Positions 1 through 8,828 of a stretch of DNA of 64,000 bases are shown here, piece after piece (within the stretch, counting starts at the first letter, position 1; each line of letters begins with the position of its first letter). The position numbers and the translations under genes are program-made. The notes under the pieces are model-generated. The model did not search any database and had not been told where the DNA came from. It was given only the letters and a program-made list of their open reading frames with translations. The stretch is from Rubellimicrobium arenae (lineage in GTDB: Bacteria > Pseudomonadota > Alphaproteobacteria > Rhodobacterales > Rhodobacteraceae): the NCBI RefSeq assembly GCF_017916275.1, contig NZ_JAFMST010000005.1:62001-126000 (forward strand). Reading direction: 5' to 3'.

Positions 1-666
1 GCCGTCTACGTCTACGAGGTGCCGGTGCGGCTCTGGCACTGGATCAACGCCTTCGCCATCGTCGTGCTCTGCATCACCGGCTACCTGATCGCCTCGCCGC
101 TGCCCACCATGCAGATCGGCGAGGCCGCCCACCAGTTCGTCATGGGCTACGTCCGCTTCACGCATTTCGCGGCGGCTATGATCCTGATCGTGGGCTTTGC
201 GGCCCGCGCCTACTGGGCGCTGGTCGGCAACCACCACGCCCGCCAGATCTTCACTCTTCCGCTCTTCAATTTCCAATGGTGGAAGGAGGTCTGGCACGAG
301 ATCCGCTGGTACGCCTTCCTTGAACGGCAGCCGCGCAAGTACGCGGGCCACAACCCGCTCGCGCAGTTGGCCATGTTCACCTTCATCACGCTGGGCGTGC
401 TGTTCATGATCGTGACCGGCCTCGCGCTCTATGGCGAAGGCGAGGGGGCGCTGAGCTGGATCGGGCGGGGCTTCGGCTGGGTGATCCCCCTCGCAGGGGG
501 CAGCCAGATGGTCCACTCGCTCCATCACCTCGGCATGTGGTCCATCGTGATCTTCACCCTGGTCCACATCTACGTCGCGGTGCGCGAGGACATCATGAGC
601 CGCCAGTCGATCATCTCCACGATGATCTCGGGCCAGCGCACCTTCAAGGACGATCGGCCGGATTGA
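1..666 (+). CDS. hupC: Ni/Fe-hydrogenase b-type cytochrome subunit, 5' end cut off
   Basis: Membrane cytochrome b that passes electrons from the HupSL uptake hydrogenase to the quinone pool. The window opens in frame inside the gene, so the N-terminus is missing; 221 residues are visible. An RLWHW motif begins at visible residue 10 and is followed by about four hydrophobic segments (near 17-38, 57-75, 130-150 and 180-200). Membrane histidines, including those in HHLGMW and HIYV, are candidate haem ligands as in the HupC/HyaC family. The next genes are hydrogenase maturation factors, so hupS and hupL should lie just left of the window. A GTG at 19 is an internal codon, not the real start. Confidence 0.95.
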   Translation, partial: AVYVYEVPVRLWHWINAFAIVVLCITGYLIASPLPTMQIGEAAHQFVMGYVRFTHFAAAMILIVGFAARAYWALVGNHHARQIFTLPLFNFQWWKEVWHEIRWYAFLERQPRKYAGHNPLAQLAMFTFITLGVLFMIVTGLALYGEGEGALSWIGRGFGWVIPLAGGSQMVHSLHHLGMWSIVIFTLVHIYVAVREDIMSRQSIISTMISGQRTFKDDRPD

Positions 667-985
667 ACCCGCTCTAGACTGACCGACCCCGTTGCGGCGG
701 GCCCCCACCCGGGCCCGCTGTTTTCGTTTCGGGACCATCGATTCGGACGGCTTCGGTCCGGGTGGTCACCCAGTTTCCATGTTGCTGGATGAATGGCAGC
801 TTGATCTGCATCAAGGTGCTGGGCTTGCCTGGGGCGGTATACTGAATTCGCGCTCAGCATCAGCGACTTGGCAAGTCGGGCGTCCAGGCGGAAGCTTCGT
901 GACCGGTCGGGCCGCCGTTGCGGTAGAATGCCAACCAGAGCCGGCAAGCGGATGACCGGCGCGATGGGACACGGGAGGAAACGGC
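667..985 (+). promoter_or_regulatory. hupC-hupD intergenic region with FNR-type promoter
   Basis: The only sizeable gap in the hydrogenase cluster. An exact FNR/FnrL consensus, TTGAT-CTGC-ATCAA, lies at 801-814. A good -10 hexamer, TATACT, lies at 838-843, which predicts a start point near 849-850. The centre of the FNR box (807.5) is then about 41.5 bases upstream, the standard class II activator position. There is no convincing -35 box, as expected for class II activation. A strong ribosome site, GGGAGGA (973-979), precedes the hupD ATG. The inferred transcript has a leader of about 135 bases. Confidence 0.75.
697..730 (+). terminator. Rho-independent-like terminator after hupC
   Basis: A perfect 8-bp inverted repeat, GCGGGCCC (697-704) and GGGCCCGC (711-718) with a 6-base loop, is followed by a T-rich run (tgttttcgttt). 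It lies 31 bases after the hupC stop and before the promoter of the maturation genes, so it probably ends or attenuates the structural hupSLC transcript. Confidence 0.75.
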
Positions 986-1597
986 ATGGCGCCCCGCGCG
1001 CTGATCCTTGGTATCGGCAACGTCCTCTGGGCCGACGAGGGCTTCGGGGTCCGCTGCGTGGAGCGGCTTGCCCAGACCCACGCCTTCGACGACAACGTGT
1101 GCCTGCTCGACGGCGGCACGCAGGGCCTTTACCTGCTGCCGTTCCTCGAGGAGGCCGACATCCTCCTCGTCTTCGATGCCATCGACTACGGCCTCCCGCC
1201 CGGCACTCTGAAGGTGATCGAGGGCGACGACGTGCCCGCCTTCATGGGCGCCAAGAAGATGAGCCTGCACCAGACGGGCTTTCAGGACGTGATCGCCACC
1301 GCGAAGCTCCTGGGCCGCTGCCCCGGACGCCTCGTCCTCGTGGGCTGCCAGCCCGAGGAGATCGAGGATTACGGCGGCGGCCTGCGCGACGCCATCGCCG
1401 CCCGGATCGACCTGGCCCTCGCGCTGGGCCTCGCCCGCCTCGCCGACTGGGGCATCATCGCCCGTCCGGGGCAGGCCGACGCCTCGCTGCTCGCCGATCC
1501 TTCGGTCAGGCGCGACGCCTATGAATCCGGCCGCCCCAGCGCGGAGGAGGCCTGCCGCATCGGCGACGCCCGCGTCCTGCCCGAGGGTGTCGCCTGA
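986..1597 (+). CDS. hupD: Hydrogenase maturation endopeptidase
   Basis: HybD/HupD-type protease that removes the C-terminal extension of the hydrogenase large subunit once nickel is inserted. The 203-residue protein begins with the family motif GIGNxLxxDEGFG. Candidate nickel ligands are E18, an aspartate in FDAIDYG (D64 or D67) and H95 in SLHQTG, matching the E/D/H set of E. coli HybD. It has a strong ribosome site and is the first gene of the maturation operon. Its stop overlaps the hupF start by one base. The roughly 35-residue C-terminal tail after the core is longer than in enteric homologues. Confidence 0.95.
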   Translation: MAPRALILGIGNVLWADEGFGVRCVERLAQTHAFDDNVCLLDGGTQGLYLLPFLEEADILLVFDAIDYGLPPGTLKVIEGDDVPAFMGAKKMSLHQTGFQDVIATAKLLGRCPGRLVLVGCQPEEIEDYGGGLRDAIAARIDLALALGLARLADWGIIARPGQADASLLADPSVRRDAYESGRPSAEEACRIGDARVLPEGVA

Positions 1598-1917
1598 TGT
1601 GCGTGGGCGAGCCCTTCCGCATCCTGTCGGTGGACGGCATCGCCGCCATGGCGACCAACGGTCCCCGCGAGGCGCTGATCGACCTGTCGCTCACCGGCCC
1701 CGTCGCGCCGGGCACCTGGGTGCTGACCTTCCTCGGTACCGCGCGCGAGGTCATCTCCGAGGATGAGGCCCGGCACATCGCGGCGGCGCTCGCGGCGCTC
1801 CGGTCGGTGATGACTGGCGGCGATGTCGGCGACGCCTTCGCCGACCTGGAGGCCACCGGCCCCCGCCTTCCCCCCCATTTGCAGGCCGCCCTCGCCGAGG
1901 GCCGCGAGATTGCCTGA
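1597..1917 (+). CDS. hupF: HypC-like hydrogenase assembly chaperone
   Basis: HypC/HupC/HupF-family chaperone specific to the uptake hydrogenase. It starts MCVGEPFRI, with the essential Cys2 of the family, followed by the small beta-barrel core (GTWVLTFLGTAREVI). At 106 residues it is longer than the HypC encoded at 7396, having the extended helical C-terminus typical of HupF. In Rhizobium, HupF stabilises the large subunit when oxygen is present; that role is inferred here from family and position. It is translationally coupled to hupD. Confidence 0.92.
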   Translation: MCVGEPFRILSVDGIAAMATNGPREALIDLSLTGPVAPGTWVLTFLGTAREVISEDEARHIAAALAALRSVMTGGDVGDAFADLEATGPRLPPHLQAALAEGREIA

Positions 1918-1924
1918 GGACGCC

Positions 1925-2308
1925 ATGACCCATCCCCTGATCGCCCGCCTGACCGGCCAGCTCGGCTGGCCCTCGCTCGACAGCGCCGAGGCCACGACCG
2001 CCTACGCCGGGGCGCCCGGCTGCCACGCGGTCTTCGTGCCCGGCGACCCGACGCGCAACCTGGAGACGGCCGACGTCGCCGTGATCCTGCCGGAGTTGCA
2101 CAAGGCCTTCGCGGGCCGCTTCGACTGCGCCGTTGTGTCCGAGGACGCCGAAACGGGGTTCCGCGAGGCCACGCAGGTCTACAAGACGCCCTCCATCATC
2201 TTCTTCCGCGACGGCCGGCAGATCGGCGCGATCCCCAAGATGCGGGACTGGGCCGACTACCTCGCGCGGACCGCGCAGATCCTGGCCGAACCGGCCCTGG
2301 CCCATTGA
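1925..2308 (+). CDS. hupG: Hydrogenase-1 expression protein HyaE/HupG family
   Basis: Thioredoxin-fold protein of the HupG/HyaE family, 127 residues, thought to act as a chaperone for the hydrogenase small subunit before Tat export. The start is the ATG 7 bases after the hupF stop; a longer reading frame from 1823 would overlap hupF. Seen in the sequence: a HAVFVPGDP strand, the buried YKTPSIIFFRDG segment in the place of the thioredoxin cis-proline region, and no CxxC active site, which is usual for this family. It is followed after 7 bases by hupH. Confidence 0.9.
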   Translation: MTHPLIARLTGQLGWPSLDSAEATTAYAGAPGCHAVFVPGDPTRNLETADVAVILPELHKAFAGRFDCAVVSEDAETGFREATQVYKTPSIIFFRDGRQIGAIPKMRDWADYLARTAQILAEPALAH

Positions 2309-2315
2309 GGACCCC

Positions 2316-3143
2316 ATGAGCGGCTTCACCCTTCCCCCCATGGGCTTCGGCCCCGGCTCCCAGGCCCACGAGGCCGACCTGCCGACGAACCACATCCCGC
2401 TGCCTCAAGGGATGCGGACCTACATCCCCCACCTGCCCGAGGTGGAGGAGGTCGCCAGCGTCGCCCCCGCGATGGCGCTGCTGGCCCGGATCGCCGAGGC
2501 CTGCGACCGCGCCGTGGCTGACGGGGCGACCGAGGTCTTCGACGTGGCGCAGCTCGACCCCGCCTCGCGCCGCTTCCTGGCCGAAACGCTGGGCGAGGGC
2601 GAGGTCTCGGTGAGGATGCTGGGCGTCCCGGCCATCGCCGCGCAGGAGAGCGTCTTCGCGGGCGTCTGGTCGCTGGCTGGCTCCGGCGTGGACCGGGTGG
2701 AGGTCGCGCCGCTCCCCAGCCTCGCCCAGGCCCGCGCCTTCGTGCCCCGCCGCCCGCGCAGCACCTCGCCCACGCCCGAGGTCCTGATGAGCGCCCCCGC
2801 CATCGTCACGGAGCTTGAGGCCAAGTCGGCCGCCTGGACCCCCGCCGACGGCCTGCACGTCGTCAACCTGACCCTGCTGCCGCACTCGCCCGAGGACCTC
2901 CTGTGGCTCGACACCACGCTGGGCGAGGGGTCGGTGACCATCCTGTCGCGCGGCTACGGCAACTGCCGGATCACCGCGACGGCGCTGCCGCAGGTCTGGC
3001 GCGTGCAGTTCTTCAACAGCATGGACACGCCGATCCTCGACACCTTCGAGGTCACCGCCGTCCCCGAGGTCGCGCTGGCGGCCCCCGAGGACCTGTCCGA
3101 CAGCGCGAAGCGAATCCGCGACCTCCTGGAGCAACTGCAATGA
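2316..3143 (+). CDS. hupH: Hydrogenase expression/formation protein HupH (HyaF family)
   Basis: 275-residue HupH/HyaF-family accessory protein for processing of the uptake hydrogenase. The ATG at 2316 fits the operon spacing. The opening residues (MSGFTLPPMGFGPGSQ) and the central HTPxxGLHVVNLTLLPHSPEDL-like segment are typical of the family. Its precise biochemical role is not settled even in Rhizobium and Rhodobacter. The stop overlaps the hupJ start (ATGA), so the two are probably translationally coupled. Confidence 0.9.
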   Translation: MSGFTLPPMGFGPGSQAHEADLPTNHIPLPQGMRTYIPHLPEVEEVASVAPAMALLARIAEACDRAVADGATEVFDVAQLDPASRRFLAETLGEGEVSVRMLGVPAIAAQESVFAGVWSLAGSGVDRVEVAPLPSLAQARAFVPRRPRSTSPTPEVLMSAPAIVTELEAKSAAWTPADGLHVVNLTLLPHSPEDLLWLDTTLGEGSVTILSRGYGNCRITATALPQVWRVQFFNSMDTPILDTFEVTAVPEVALAAPEDLSDSAKRIRDLLEQLQ

Positions 3144-3871
3144 GCGGCTTCGAAGGCTCCTACCTCGGCTCCTCGGCCAAGATCGGCCCGGCGGCCATCA
3201 TGGAATGCAAGATCTGCTGGACCCGCTACGATCCCGCCCAAGGGGACGTGACGCGGCAGGTCGAACCCGGCACGCCCTTCACGGACCTGCCCTGGGACTG
3301 GTCCTGCCCGGTCTGCTCCTCGCCCAAGGCGCAGTTCCTCGTGCACTCCGACCCCGGCGGGCCGGAGGAGGCCGAGGCCGCGTTCCTGGCGGAACGGACC
3401 CGCGCCCTCGTCGCCGACTTCCAGGAGATCTGGAACGGCAAGATGCGGGACGTGCCGCTGGTCAACAAGCTCCTCGCCATCGAGGCCGTGGGCTTCCGGA
3501 TGTGGGAGGGGCGGCCCTTGGGCGTCCTCGTGTCGCCGTGGTTCATGAACCTCGTCATCCTGCCCGGCGAGGGCGAGGACTGGTCGGACCTGATTCCCGG
3601 CACCAAGGAGGACGTGGCCTTCCCCTCGGGCGACTACGAATTCATCCACAACACCCGCGAGCAGACGGGGGGCTACATGGCCTGTTCGCTGTTCTCGGCC
3701 ATGGGCGAGTTCCGCACTCAGGCGCAGGCCGTCGACGTCGCGAAGGCCATCCTGCCCGCGCTGTTCGATCCGAAGAACCGGGTGGAGCTGCCCAGGCGCG
3801 AGAAGCCCGCGCAGGTCGCCCCCACGCGCCGCCAGCTCCTGGGCGGTCGCGCCCAGCCGCAGGTGGCCTGA
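3140..3871 (+). CDS. hupJ: Rubredoxin-HybE fusion, hydrogenase assembly protein
   Basis: Two-domain protein of 243 residues. Residues about 20-70 form a rubredoxin with paired iron-binding motifs MECKICW and WSCPVCSS. Residues about 85-215 match the HybE/HupJ chaperone family of [NiFe] hydrogenase assembly (NKLLAIEAVGFRMWEG, LVSPWFMNLVILPG). In Rhizobium these are two genes (hupI and hupJ); the fusion is the Rhodobacter arrangement. The rubredoxin is thought to protect or provide redox control for maturation in the presence of oxygen. The stop is directly followed by hupK. Confidence 0.9.
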   Translation: MSGFEGSYLGSSAKIGPAAIMECKICWTRYDPAQGDVTRQVEPGTPFTDLPWDWSCPVCSSPKAQFLVHSDPGGPEEAEAAFLAERTRALVADFQEIWNGKMRDVPLVNKLLAIEAVGFRMWEGRPLGVLVSPWFMNLVILPGEGEDWSDLIPGTKEDVAFPSGDYEFIHNTREQTGGYMACSLFSAMGEFRTQAQAVDVAKAILPALFDPKNRVELPRREKPAQVAPTRRQLLGGRAQPQVA

Positions 3872-4765
3872 ATGGATGGCGCGGTCGTCTCGGGACGGCT
3901 CGTGGCGGTCCGCGCGCCCGGTCTGCCGGTCGAGGCGCTGCTTCTCGGCAAACCCGCCGAGGAAGCCGCCGCGTTGCTGCCGCGCCTGTTCAACCTGTGC
4001 CGCGCCGCGCAAGGACTTGCGGGCCGGGTCGCGCTGGGCCTGCCCGCGCCCGAGGGGGCCGCGGGCGACCTGCGGCGCGAGATCGCGCGCGACCACCTGA
4101 TGAAGCTGCATCTCGCCTGGCCAGCCTACTTCGCCCGCGCCGCGATGCCGCTGCCGCCCGATTGGGTCTCGGGCTCCCGCGCGGCGCGAGAGGCGCTGTT
4201 CGGGCCCCCCGGGCGGATGCCCGCGACTCTCGCCGACCTCGGCGCCTTCCTCGCCTCCGGCCACGGTATCGCGCCGACGCTGTCGGCCATCTCTGGTTGC
4301 TTCCGCCCCGGCGAAGCAGTGACGCCCGCCCTGCCGCTGGTCGAGCCTGCCACCGCCCACGAGGTCCGCGCGGTCGAGAACTCTGTCGCGGCCCGGCAGG
4401 CGGCGCATCCGCTCATGCGGGTCGTTGAGGCGGGGTGGGGGCGTAGCCCCTTCTGGCGCGCGCTGGGCCGGGCGCTGGATCTGGAGGCCTGCCTGAACGA
4501 CGCCCTTCCGGGCGTCGAGGCCGGGCCGGGCCGCGTTGCCGTCCCCGCCGCACGCGGTCTCTACGTCGTGACCGCCCGGGTGTCGCAGGGCCGGGTGGCC
4601 GCCTTCGCGCGGGTCACGCCGACAGACCATCTGTTGGCCCCCGGCGGCGTCCTCGACCTCGCGCTCGCCACGCTCGACCCCACCCGCGCGGCCCTCGCGC
4701 CTCTGGTCCTCGACATCCTCGACCCGTGCAGCCCGGTGCGGCTGAGGGAGGCCGACCATGCATGA
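3872..4765 (+). CDS. hupK: Hydrogenase maturation scaffold HupK
   Basis: HupK is a paralogue of the hydrogenase large subunit that has lost the metal site and is thought to scaffold assembly of the Fe(CN)2CO group. This 297-residue protein has an N-terminal LCRAAQ segment and a C-terminal DPCSPVRL (near residue 286) that mimics the large-subunit DPCxxCxxH box but keeps only the first cysteine. The ATG follows the hupJ stop without a gap and the 3' end overlaps hypA by 8 bases. Low conservation makes domain edges hard to place by eye. Confidence 0.85.
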   Translation: MDGAVVSGRLVAVRAPGLPVEALLLGKPAEEAAALLPRLFNLCRAAQGLAGRVALGLPAPEGAAGDLRREIARDHLMKLHLAWPAYFARAAMPLPPDWVSGSRAAREALFGPPGRMPATLADLGAFLASGHGIAPTLSAISGCFRPGEAVTPALPLVEPATAHEVRAVENSVAARQAAHPLMRVVEAGWGRSPFWRALGRALDLEACLNDALPGVEAGPGRVAVPAARGLYVVTARVSQGRVAAFARVTPTDHLLAPGGVLDLALATLDPTRAALAPLVLDILDPCSPVRLREADHA

Positions 4766-5099
4766 GATGTCGCTCTGCGAGGGCATCCGCAGCATCGTGG
4801 AGGAGCAGGCGAGGGCGCACGCCGTCGCGCGCGTGACCCGCGTGCGGCTGGAGATCGGGCGCTTCGCGGGCGTGGAGAAGCAGGCCCTGTCCTTCGCCTG
4901 GGACATTGTCATGCGCGGCACCCCCGCCGAGGGGGCGGAGCTGGTGATGCTGGATGTCCCCGGACAGGCGCTCTGCTTCGACTGCGGGCGCGAGGTGGAT
5001 ATCGAGGAGCGCCTGTCCCCCTGTCCGCTCTGCGGAGGCGGCAAGCTGGTCCCGACCGGGGGCCAGGAGATGCGGATCAAGGACCTGGAGGTGATCTGA
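4758..5099 (+). CDS. hypA: Hydrogenase nickel incorporation protein HypA
   Basis: 113-residue HypA, which delivers nickel to the hydrogenase large subunit together with HypB. The N-terminal MHEMSLCEG supplies the His2 nickel ligand. The zinc finger is formed by CFDCGR and the later CPLCGG pair (CxxC...CxxC). The start lies inside the hupK 3' end, and the stop overlaps the hypB ATG. Confidence 0.96.
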   Translation: MHEMSLCEGIRSIVEEQARAHAVARVTRVRLEIGRFAGVEKQALSFAWDIVMRGTPAEGAELVMLDVPGQALCFDCGREVDIEERLSPCPLCGGGKLVPTGGQEMRIKDLEVI

Positions 5100-5920
5100 T
5101 GTGCACGGTCTGCGGCTGCGGCGACGCGGCGACCCTTGATCGCGGCTTCCACTTCCACGCGGACGGGACGATCCACGCGAACCACCATCACCACCACGGC
5201 CCCGACCTCCACTTTGGGCTCGGCGCAGCAGGGGTCAGCGTTCCCGGCATGAGTCAGGCCCGGCTGATCGAGGTCGAGACGGCGATCCTGTCCAAGAACG
5301 ACCAGTTGGCCGCCGTCAACCGCGCCCGCCTCGCCGTGCTGCGGACGCTCGCGGTGAACCTCGTCTCCTCGCCCGGGTCGGGCAAGACGACGCTGCTGTG
5401 CCGCACAGTCGGCGAGTTGCAGGGCGTCCCCCTCGCGGTGATCGAGGGCGACCAGCAGACCGCCAACGACGCCGAGCGCATCCGCGCGACCGGGGCGCCT
5501 GCCGTGCAGGTCAACACCGGCAAGGGATGCCACCTCGACGCCGAGATGGTCGCGCGCGCCATGGACGCGCTGGCGCCCCGGACCGGGTCGCTCCTGTTCA
5601 TCGAGAACGTGGGCAACCTCGTCTGCCCGGCGGGGTTCGACCTGGGCGAGGACGCCAAGGTCGCCGTCCTCTCGGTGACCGAGGGCGAGGACAAGCCGCT
5701 CAAGTACCCCGACATGTTCACGGCGGCGCGGCTCGCGCTTCTGAACAAGATCGACCTCGCGCCCTATTGCGACGTGGACCTCGACCTTTACGAGGCGAAC
5801 CTGCGTCGCGTGAACCCGGGGATCGAGATCATTCGCCTCTCGGCCCGCACCGGCGAAGGGTTCGGGGCCTGGACCGGCTGGCTCCGTGCCCAGCTCCTCG
5901 CCAAGGCGCTCGCGGCATGA
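5099..5920 (+). CDS. hypB: Hydrogenase nickel incorporation GTPase HypB
   Basis: SIMIBI-class GTPase that hydrolyses GTP to drive nickel transfer. The 273 residues show the N-terminal high-affinity nickel motif MCTVCGCGD, a histidine-rich stretch at about 28-40 ([11 protein letters not shown]) that may store nickel, a P-loop SSPGSGKTT and the guanine-specificity motif NKID. The His-rich insert is short compared with the long HypB stretches in some rhizobia. The stop overlaps the hupR ATG by 3 bases. Confidence 0.96.
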   Translation: MCTVCGCGDAATLDRGFHFHADGTIHANHHHHHGPDLHFGLGAAGVSVPGMSQARLIEVETAILSKNDQLAAVNRARLAVLRTLAVNLVSSPGSGKTTLLCRTVGELQGVPLAVIEGDQQTANDAERIRATGAPAVQVNTGKGCHLDAEMVARAMDALAPRTGSLLFIENVGNLVCPAGFDLGEDAKVAVLSVTEGEDKPLKYPDMFTAARLALLNKIDLAPYCDVDLDLYEANLRRVNPGIEIIRLSARTGEGFGAWTGWLRAQLLAKALAA

Positions 5921-7392
5921 CGACGTTGCCGACCCTCCTCCTCGTCGACGACGAGCCGCATTCCCTGGCCGCCATGCGGATGGCGCTCGAGGACGCGTTC
6001 GACTGCCTGGAGGCGCCCGGGGCCGAGGAGGCCTGGCGCCTCATGGAGGAGAACGACGTCCAGGCCGTGTTCTGCGATCAGCGCATGCCGGGCCGGACGG
6101 GGGTGGAGCTCCTGACCGCCATGCGCGAGCGCTGGCCCGAGACGGTGCGGATCATCATCACCGGCTACACCGAGACCTCCGATATGATCGGCGCGATCAA
6201 CGACGCCGGGATCTACCAGTTCATCGCCAAGCCCTGGCACCCCGACCAGCTTTTGATGGCGGCGCGGAACGCCGCGCGGCTCTTCCAGCTCACCCGCGAC
6301 CATGAGCGGATGAGCATCGAGATGCGCTATCTGGCGCGGTCGGCGGACTCCAAGCTCGACAAGCGGCGGCAGGCCCTGCGCGAGGGGCTGGGGTTCCAGT
6401 CCGTCCTGCGCGGCCCAAGCTCGCCCCTGAACGCCGTGGTCGCGGCGGCCCGGCAATACGCCAGCTTCGACGTCCCGGTGCTGATCCAGGGCGAGGCCGG
6501 GACGGGCAAGGCCGCGATGGCGCGGGCGATCCACTACGCCTCGCTGCGGTCGGACCGGCCCTTCTTTGACCTCGACTGCACAGGGATGCCGGACGATCTG
6601 CTGGAGGCGCAGCTTTTCGGTGCCAAGCGCGGGGCGCTGCCGGGGCTGGTCACGACCAAGGTGGGCCTGCTGCAAAAGGCCGAGCGGGGGACGCTGTTCC
6701 TGAGCGGCGTCGACTCGTTGAGCCCCCGGATGCAGCTTGCGCTGCTGCGCGTGGCGACGGAGCGGTCGTTCCAGCCCTTGGGCTCGCACGAGACGCTGAC
6801 AGCGGGGATGCGGCTCCTCGTGGGGTCGCACCGCGACCTGCGCGCCTTGGTGGCCGAGGGCGCGTTCCGCGCCGACCTCTACTTCGCCCTCGCGGTGACC
6901 GAGGTCGCGCTGCCGCCGCTGCGCGCCCGGCCCGGCGACATCGCGCTCCTCGCGGGCAATCTCCTGATGGAGGCTGCCGCGGCGCATGGGAAATCGGTCC
7001 ACGGCTTTTCGGACGAGGCGCTCGCGTTCCTCGAGAACTACGACTGGCCTGGCAACCTGCGGGAACTCTCGAACGAGGTCACGCGGATGCTGATCTTTGC
7101 CCAGGGCAAGGTGCTGGGGCCTGAGCTGATCTCGCGCCACATCCTCCAGGCCCAGCCCGCCGAGGACGGGGCCGACCGCAGCGCCGACCGCGTGCTGGAA
7201 GGGTCGGGGACGCTCAAGGACCGGGTGGAGCTGATCGAGATGCGGATCCTGCGCGAGACGCTGACCCGCCTGAGATGGAACAAGAGCCGCGCGGCGGCCG
7301 AGCTGGGACTGTCCCGCGTGGGGCTGCGCGCCAAGCTCGACCGCTATGGCGTGAAGCCGCCCAAGGGCGCGGTCGTGGCAGAGGAGGACTGA
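5917..7392 (+). CDS. hupR: NtrC-family hydrogenase response regulator HupR
   Basis: Transcription activator for hupSL. Domains of the 491-residue protein: receiver 6-120 with phospho-acceptor D54 (FCDQRMPG); AAA+ region about 165-395 with a Walker A-like GEAGTGK (192-198); Fis-type helix-turn-helix near 455-480 ([16 protein letters not shown]). The sigma54-contact loop, normally GAFTGA, reads GALPGL (239-244). That agrees with R. capsulatus HupR, which works with the housekeeping sigma factor and activates when unphosphorylated. Its partner kinase (HupT) is not in the window. It is embedded in the hyp operon, as in Rhodobacter. Confidence 0.93.
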   Translation: MTTLPTLLLVDDEPHSLAAMRMALEDAFDCLEAPGAEEAWRLMEENDVQAVFCDQRMPGRTGVELLTAMRERWPETVRIIITGYTETSDMIGAINDAGIYQFIAKPWHPDQLLMAARNAARLFQLTRDHERMSIEMRYLARSADSKLDKRRQALREGLGFQSVLRGPSSPLNAVVAAARQYASFDVPVLIQGEAGTGKAAMARAIHYASLRSDRPFFDLDCTGMPDDLLEAQLFGAKRGALPGLVTTKVGLLQKAERGTLFLSGVDSLSPRMQLALLRVATERSFQPLGSHETLTAGMRLLVGSHRDLRALVAEGAFRADLYFALAVTEVALPPLRARPGDIALLAGNLLMEAAAAHGKSVHGFSDEALAFLENYDWPGNLRELSNEVTRMLIFAQGKVLGPELISRHILQAQPAEDGADRSADRVLEGSGTLKDRVELIEMRILRETLTRLRWNKSRAAAELGLSRVGLRAKLDRYGVKPPKGAVVAEED

Positions 7393-7395
7393 CCG

Positions 7396-7686
7396 ATGTG
7401 CCTGGGGATTCCCGGACGGCTCGTGGCCGTCGCGGACGAGGCGACGCTGATGATGGTCGCGGACGTGTCCGGCGTGCGCCGGGCCGTCAACGTGGCCTGC
7501 GTGGCGGACGGCGCGCTGCCCGGCCTGATCGGGCGCTGGGCGCTGATCCATGTGGGCTTTGCCATGGCACTGATCGACGAGGACGAGGCCGAGCGGACAC
7601 TGGAGGCGCTGCGGTCCTTAGGCGAGGCGCAGGAAGCCCTGGCCATGATGGCCGAAGGGGATCGGGCTTTGGAGGGCGCGGCATGA
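7396..7686 (+). CDS. hypC: HypC hydrogenase assembly chaperone
   Basis: 96-residue HypC, which with HypD carries the iron atom and its CN/CO ligands to the large subunit. It starts MCLGIPGRLV with the essential Cys2. It is the general-purpose paralogue of hupF, which sits six genes upstream. It begins 3 bases after the hupR stop, and its 3' end overlaps hypD by 4 bases. The C-terminal 20 residues form a predicted helix rich in Ala and Glu. Confidence 0.95.
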   Translation: MCLGIPGRLVAVADEATLMMVADVSGVRRAVNVACVADGALPGLIGRWALIHVGFAMALIDEDEAERTLEALRSLGEAQEALAMMAEGDRALEGAA

Positions 7687-8828
7687 AATATGTCGAGGAG
7701 TTCCGCGACCCCGCCGCCGCACAGGCCGTGCTGGCGCATATCAAGGCCTTGTCCGACGACATGGGCCTGACCGCCGAGCAACCGCTCCGCATCATGGAGA
7801 TCTGCGGCGGGCACACGCACGCGATCTTCCGCTTCGGCCTCGACAAGCTGGTCCCGCCGGGGATCGAGTTCATCCACGGTCCCGGCTGCCCGGTGTGCGT
7901 GCTGCCGATGGCCCGCGTGGACGAATGCATCGAGATCGCGCGGCAACCGGGCGTGATCCTGACCACCTTCGGCGACGCCATGCGGGTGCCGGGGGCCAAG
8001 GGCTCCTTGATGCAGGCGAAGGCCGCCGGGGCCGACATCCGCATGGTCTATTCCCCGCTCGACGCGCTGGAGCTTGCGCGACGCAACCCGGACCGGCAGG
8101 TGGTGTTCTTCGGCCTGGGGTTCGAGACGACGACGCCCTCGACCGCACTCGCCATCCTTCAGGCGGCGCGCGAGGGGCTCGGGAACTTCACCGTGTTCTG
8201 CAATCACATCCTGCTGCCCCCGCCGCTGCGCGCGCTGCTGCAGGACCCGCTGAACATGATCGACGCCTTCATCGGGCCGGGTCATGTGTCCATGGTCACG
8301 GGCACCCACATCTACGACTTCATCCCCGCCGACTACGGCAAGCCCGTCGTCGTCGCGGGCTTCGAGCCGCTGGACCTCCTCCAGTCCGTGCTGATGGTGC
8401 TGCGACAGGCCCGCGACGGGCGGGCGGAGGTCGGGAACCAGTACGCCCGAGTCGTGCCCGAGCATGGCAACCCCGTGTCGCTCAAGGCCATGGCGGAGGT
8501 CTACGAGCCGCGTCCCTCCTTCGAATGGCGCGGCATGGGCGAGATCGACGCCTCGGGCCTGCGCATCCGCGACGCCTTCCGCGCCTTCGACGCCGAGGCG
8601 CGCTTTGCCATCGGCTACGGCGCGCCCACGGCCCGCGAGATCGAGGAGCCCGAGGGCTGCGCCTGCGGGCTGGTCATGACAGGCCGCGTGAAGCCCACGG
8701 CCTGCCCGCGCTACGGCAACGGCTGCACGCCCGAGACGCCGCTCGGCGCGCTCATGGTGTCGTCCGAGGGCGCCTGCGCGGCCTACTGGCAGTACGGCGG
8801 CGCGCGGGCGCTGGAGGCCGCGGAATGA
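7683..8828 (+). CDS. hypD: Hydrogenase formation protein HypD
   Basis: 381-residue iron-sulfur protein on which the Fe(CN)2CO unit is built, in complex with HypC and HypE. Conserved blocks seen: ICGGHTH near residue 39, GPGCPVC near 66-72, GFETTTP, and GPGHVSMVTG. The C-terminal cysteine set (EGCACG, CPRYGNGC) should ligate the [4Fe-4S] cluster. The ATG at 7683 overlaps the hypC stop; the frame is open upstream, but only this start fits the family length of about 375. Confidence 0.96.
   Translation: MKYVEEFRDPAAAQAVLAHIKALSDDMGLTAEQPLRIMEICGGHTHAIFRFGLDKLVPPGIEFIHGPGCPVCVLPMARVDECIEIARQPGVILTTFGDAMRVPGAKGSLMQAKAAGADIRMVYSPLDALELARRNPDRQVVFFGLGFETTTPSTALAILQAAREGLGNFTVFCNHILLPPPLRALLQDPLNMIDAFIGPGHVSMVTGTHIYDFIPADYGKPVVVAGFEPLDLLQSVLMVLRQARDGRAEVGNQYARVVPEHGNPVSLKAMAEVYEPRPSFEWRGMGEIDASGLRIRDAFRAFDAEARFAIGYGAPTAREIEEPEGCACGLVMTGRVKPTACPRYGNGCTPETPLGALMVSSEGACAAYWQYGGARALEAAE

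Noticed and set aside
2954-5533. Leftward frame of 859 codons under hupH-hypB
   Set aside because: Antisense shadow of the well-recognised hydrogenase maturation genes.
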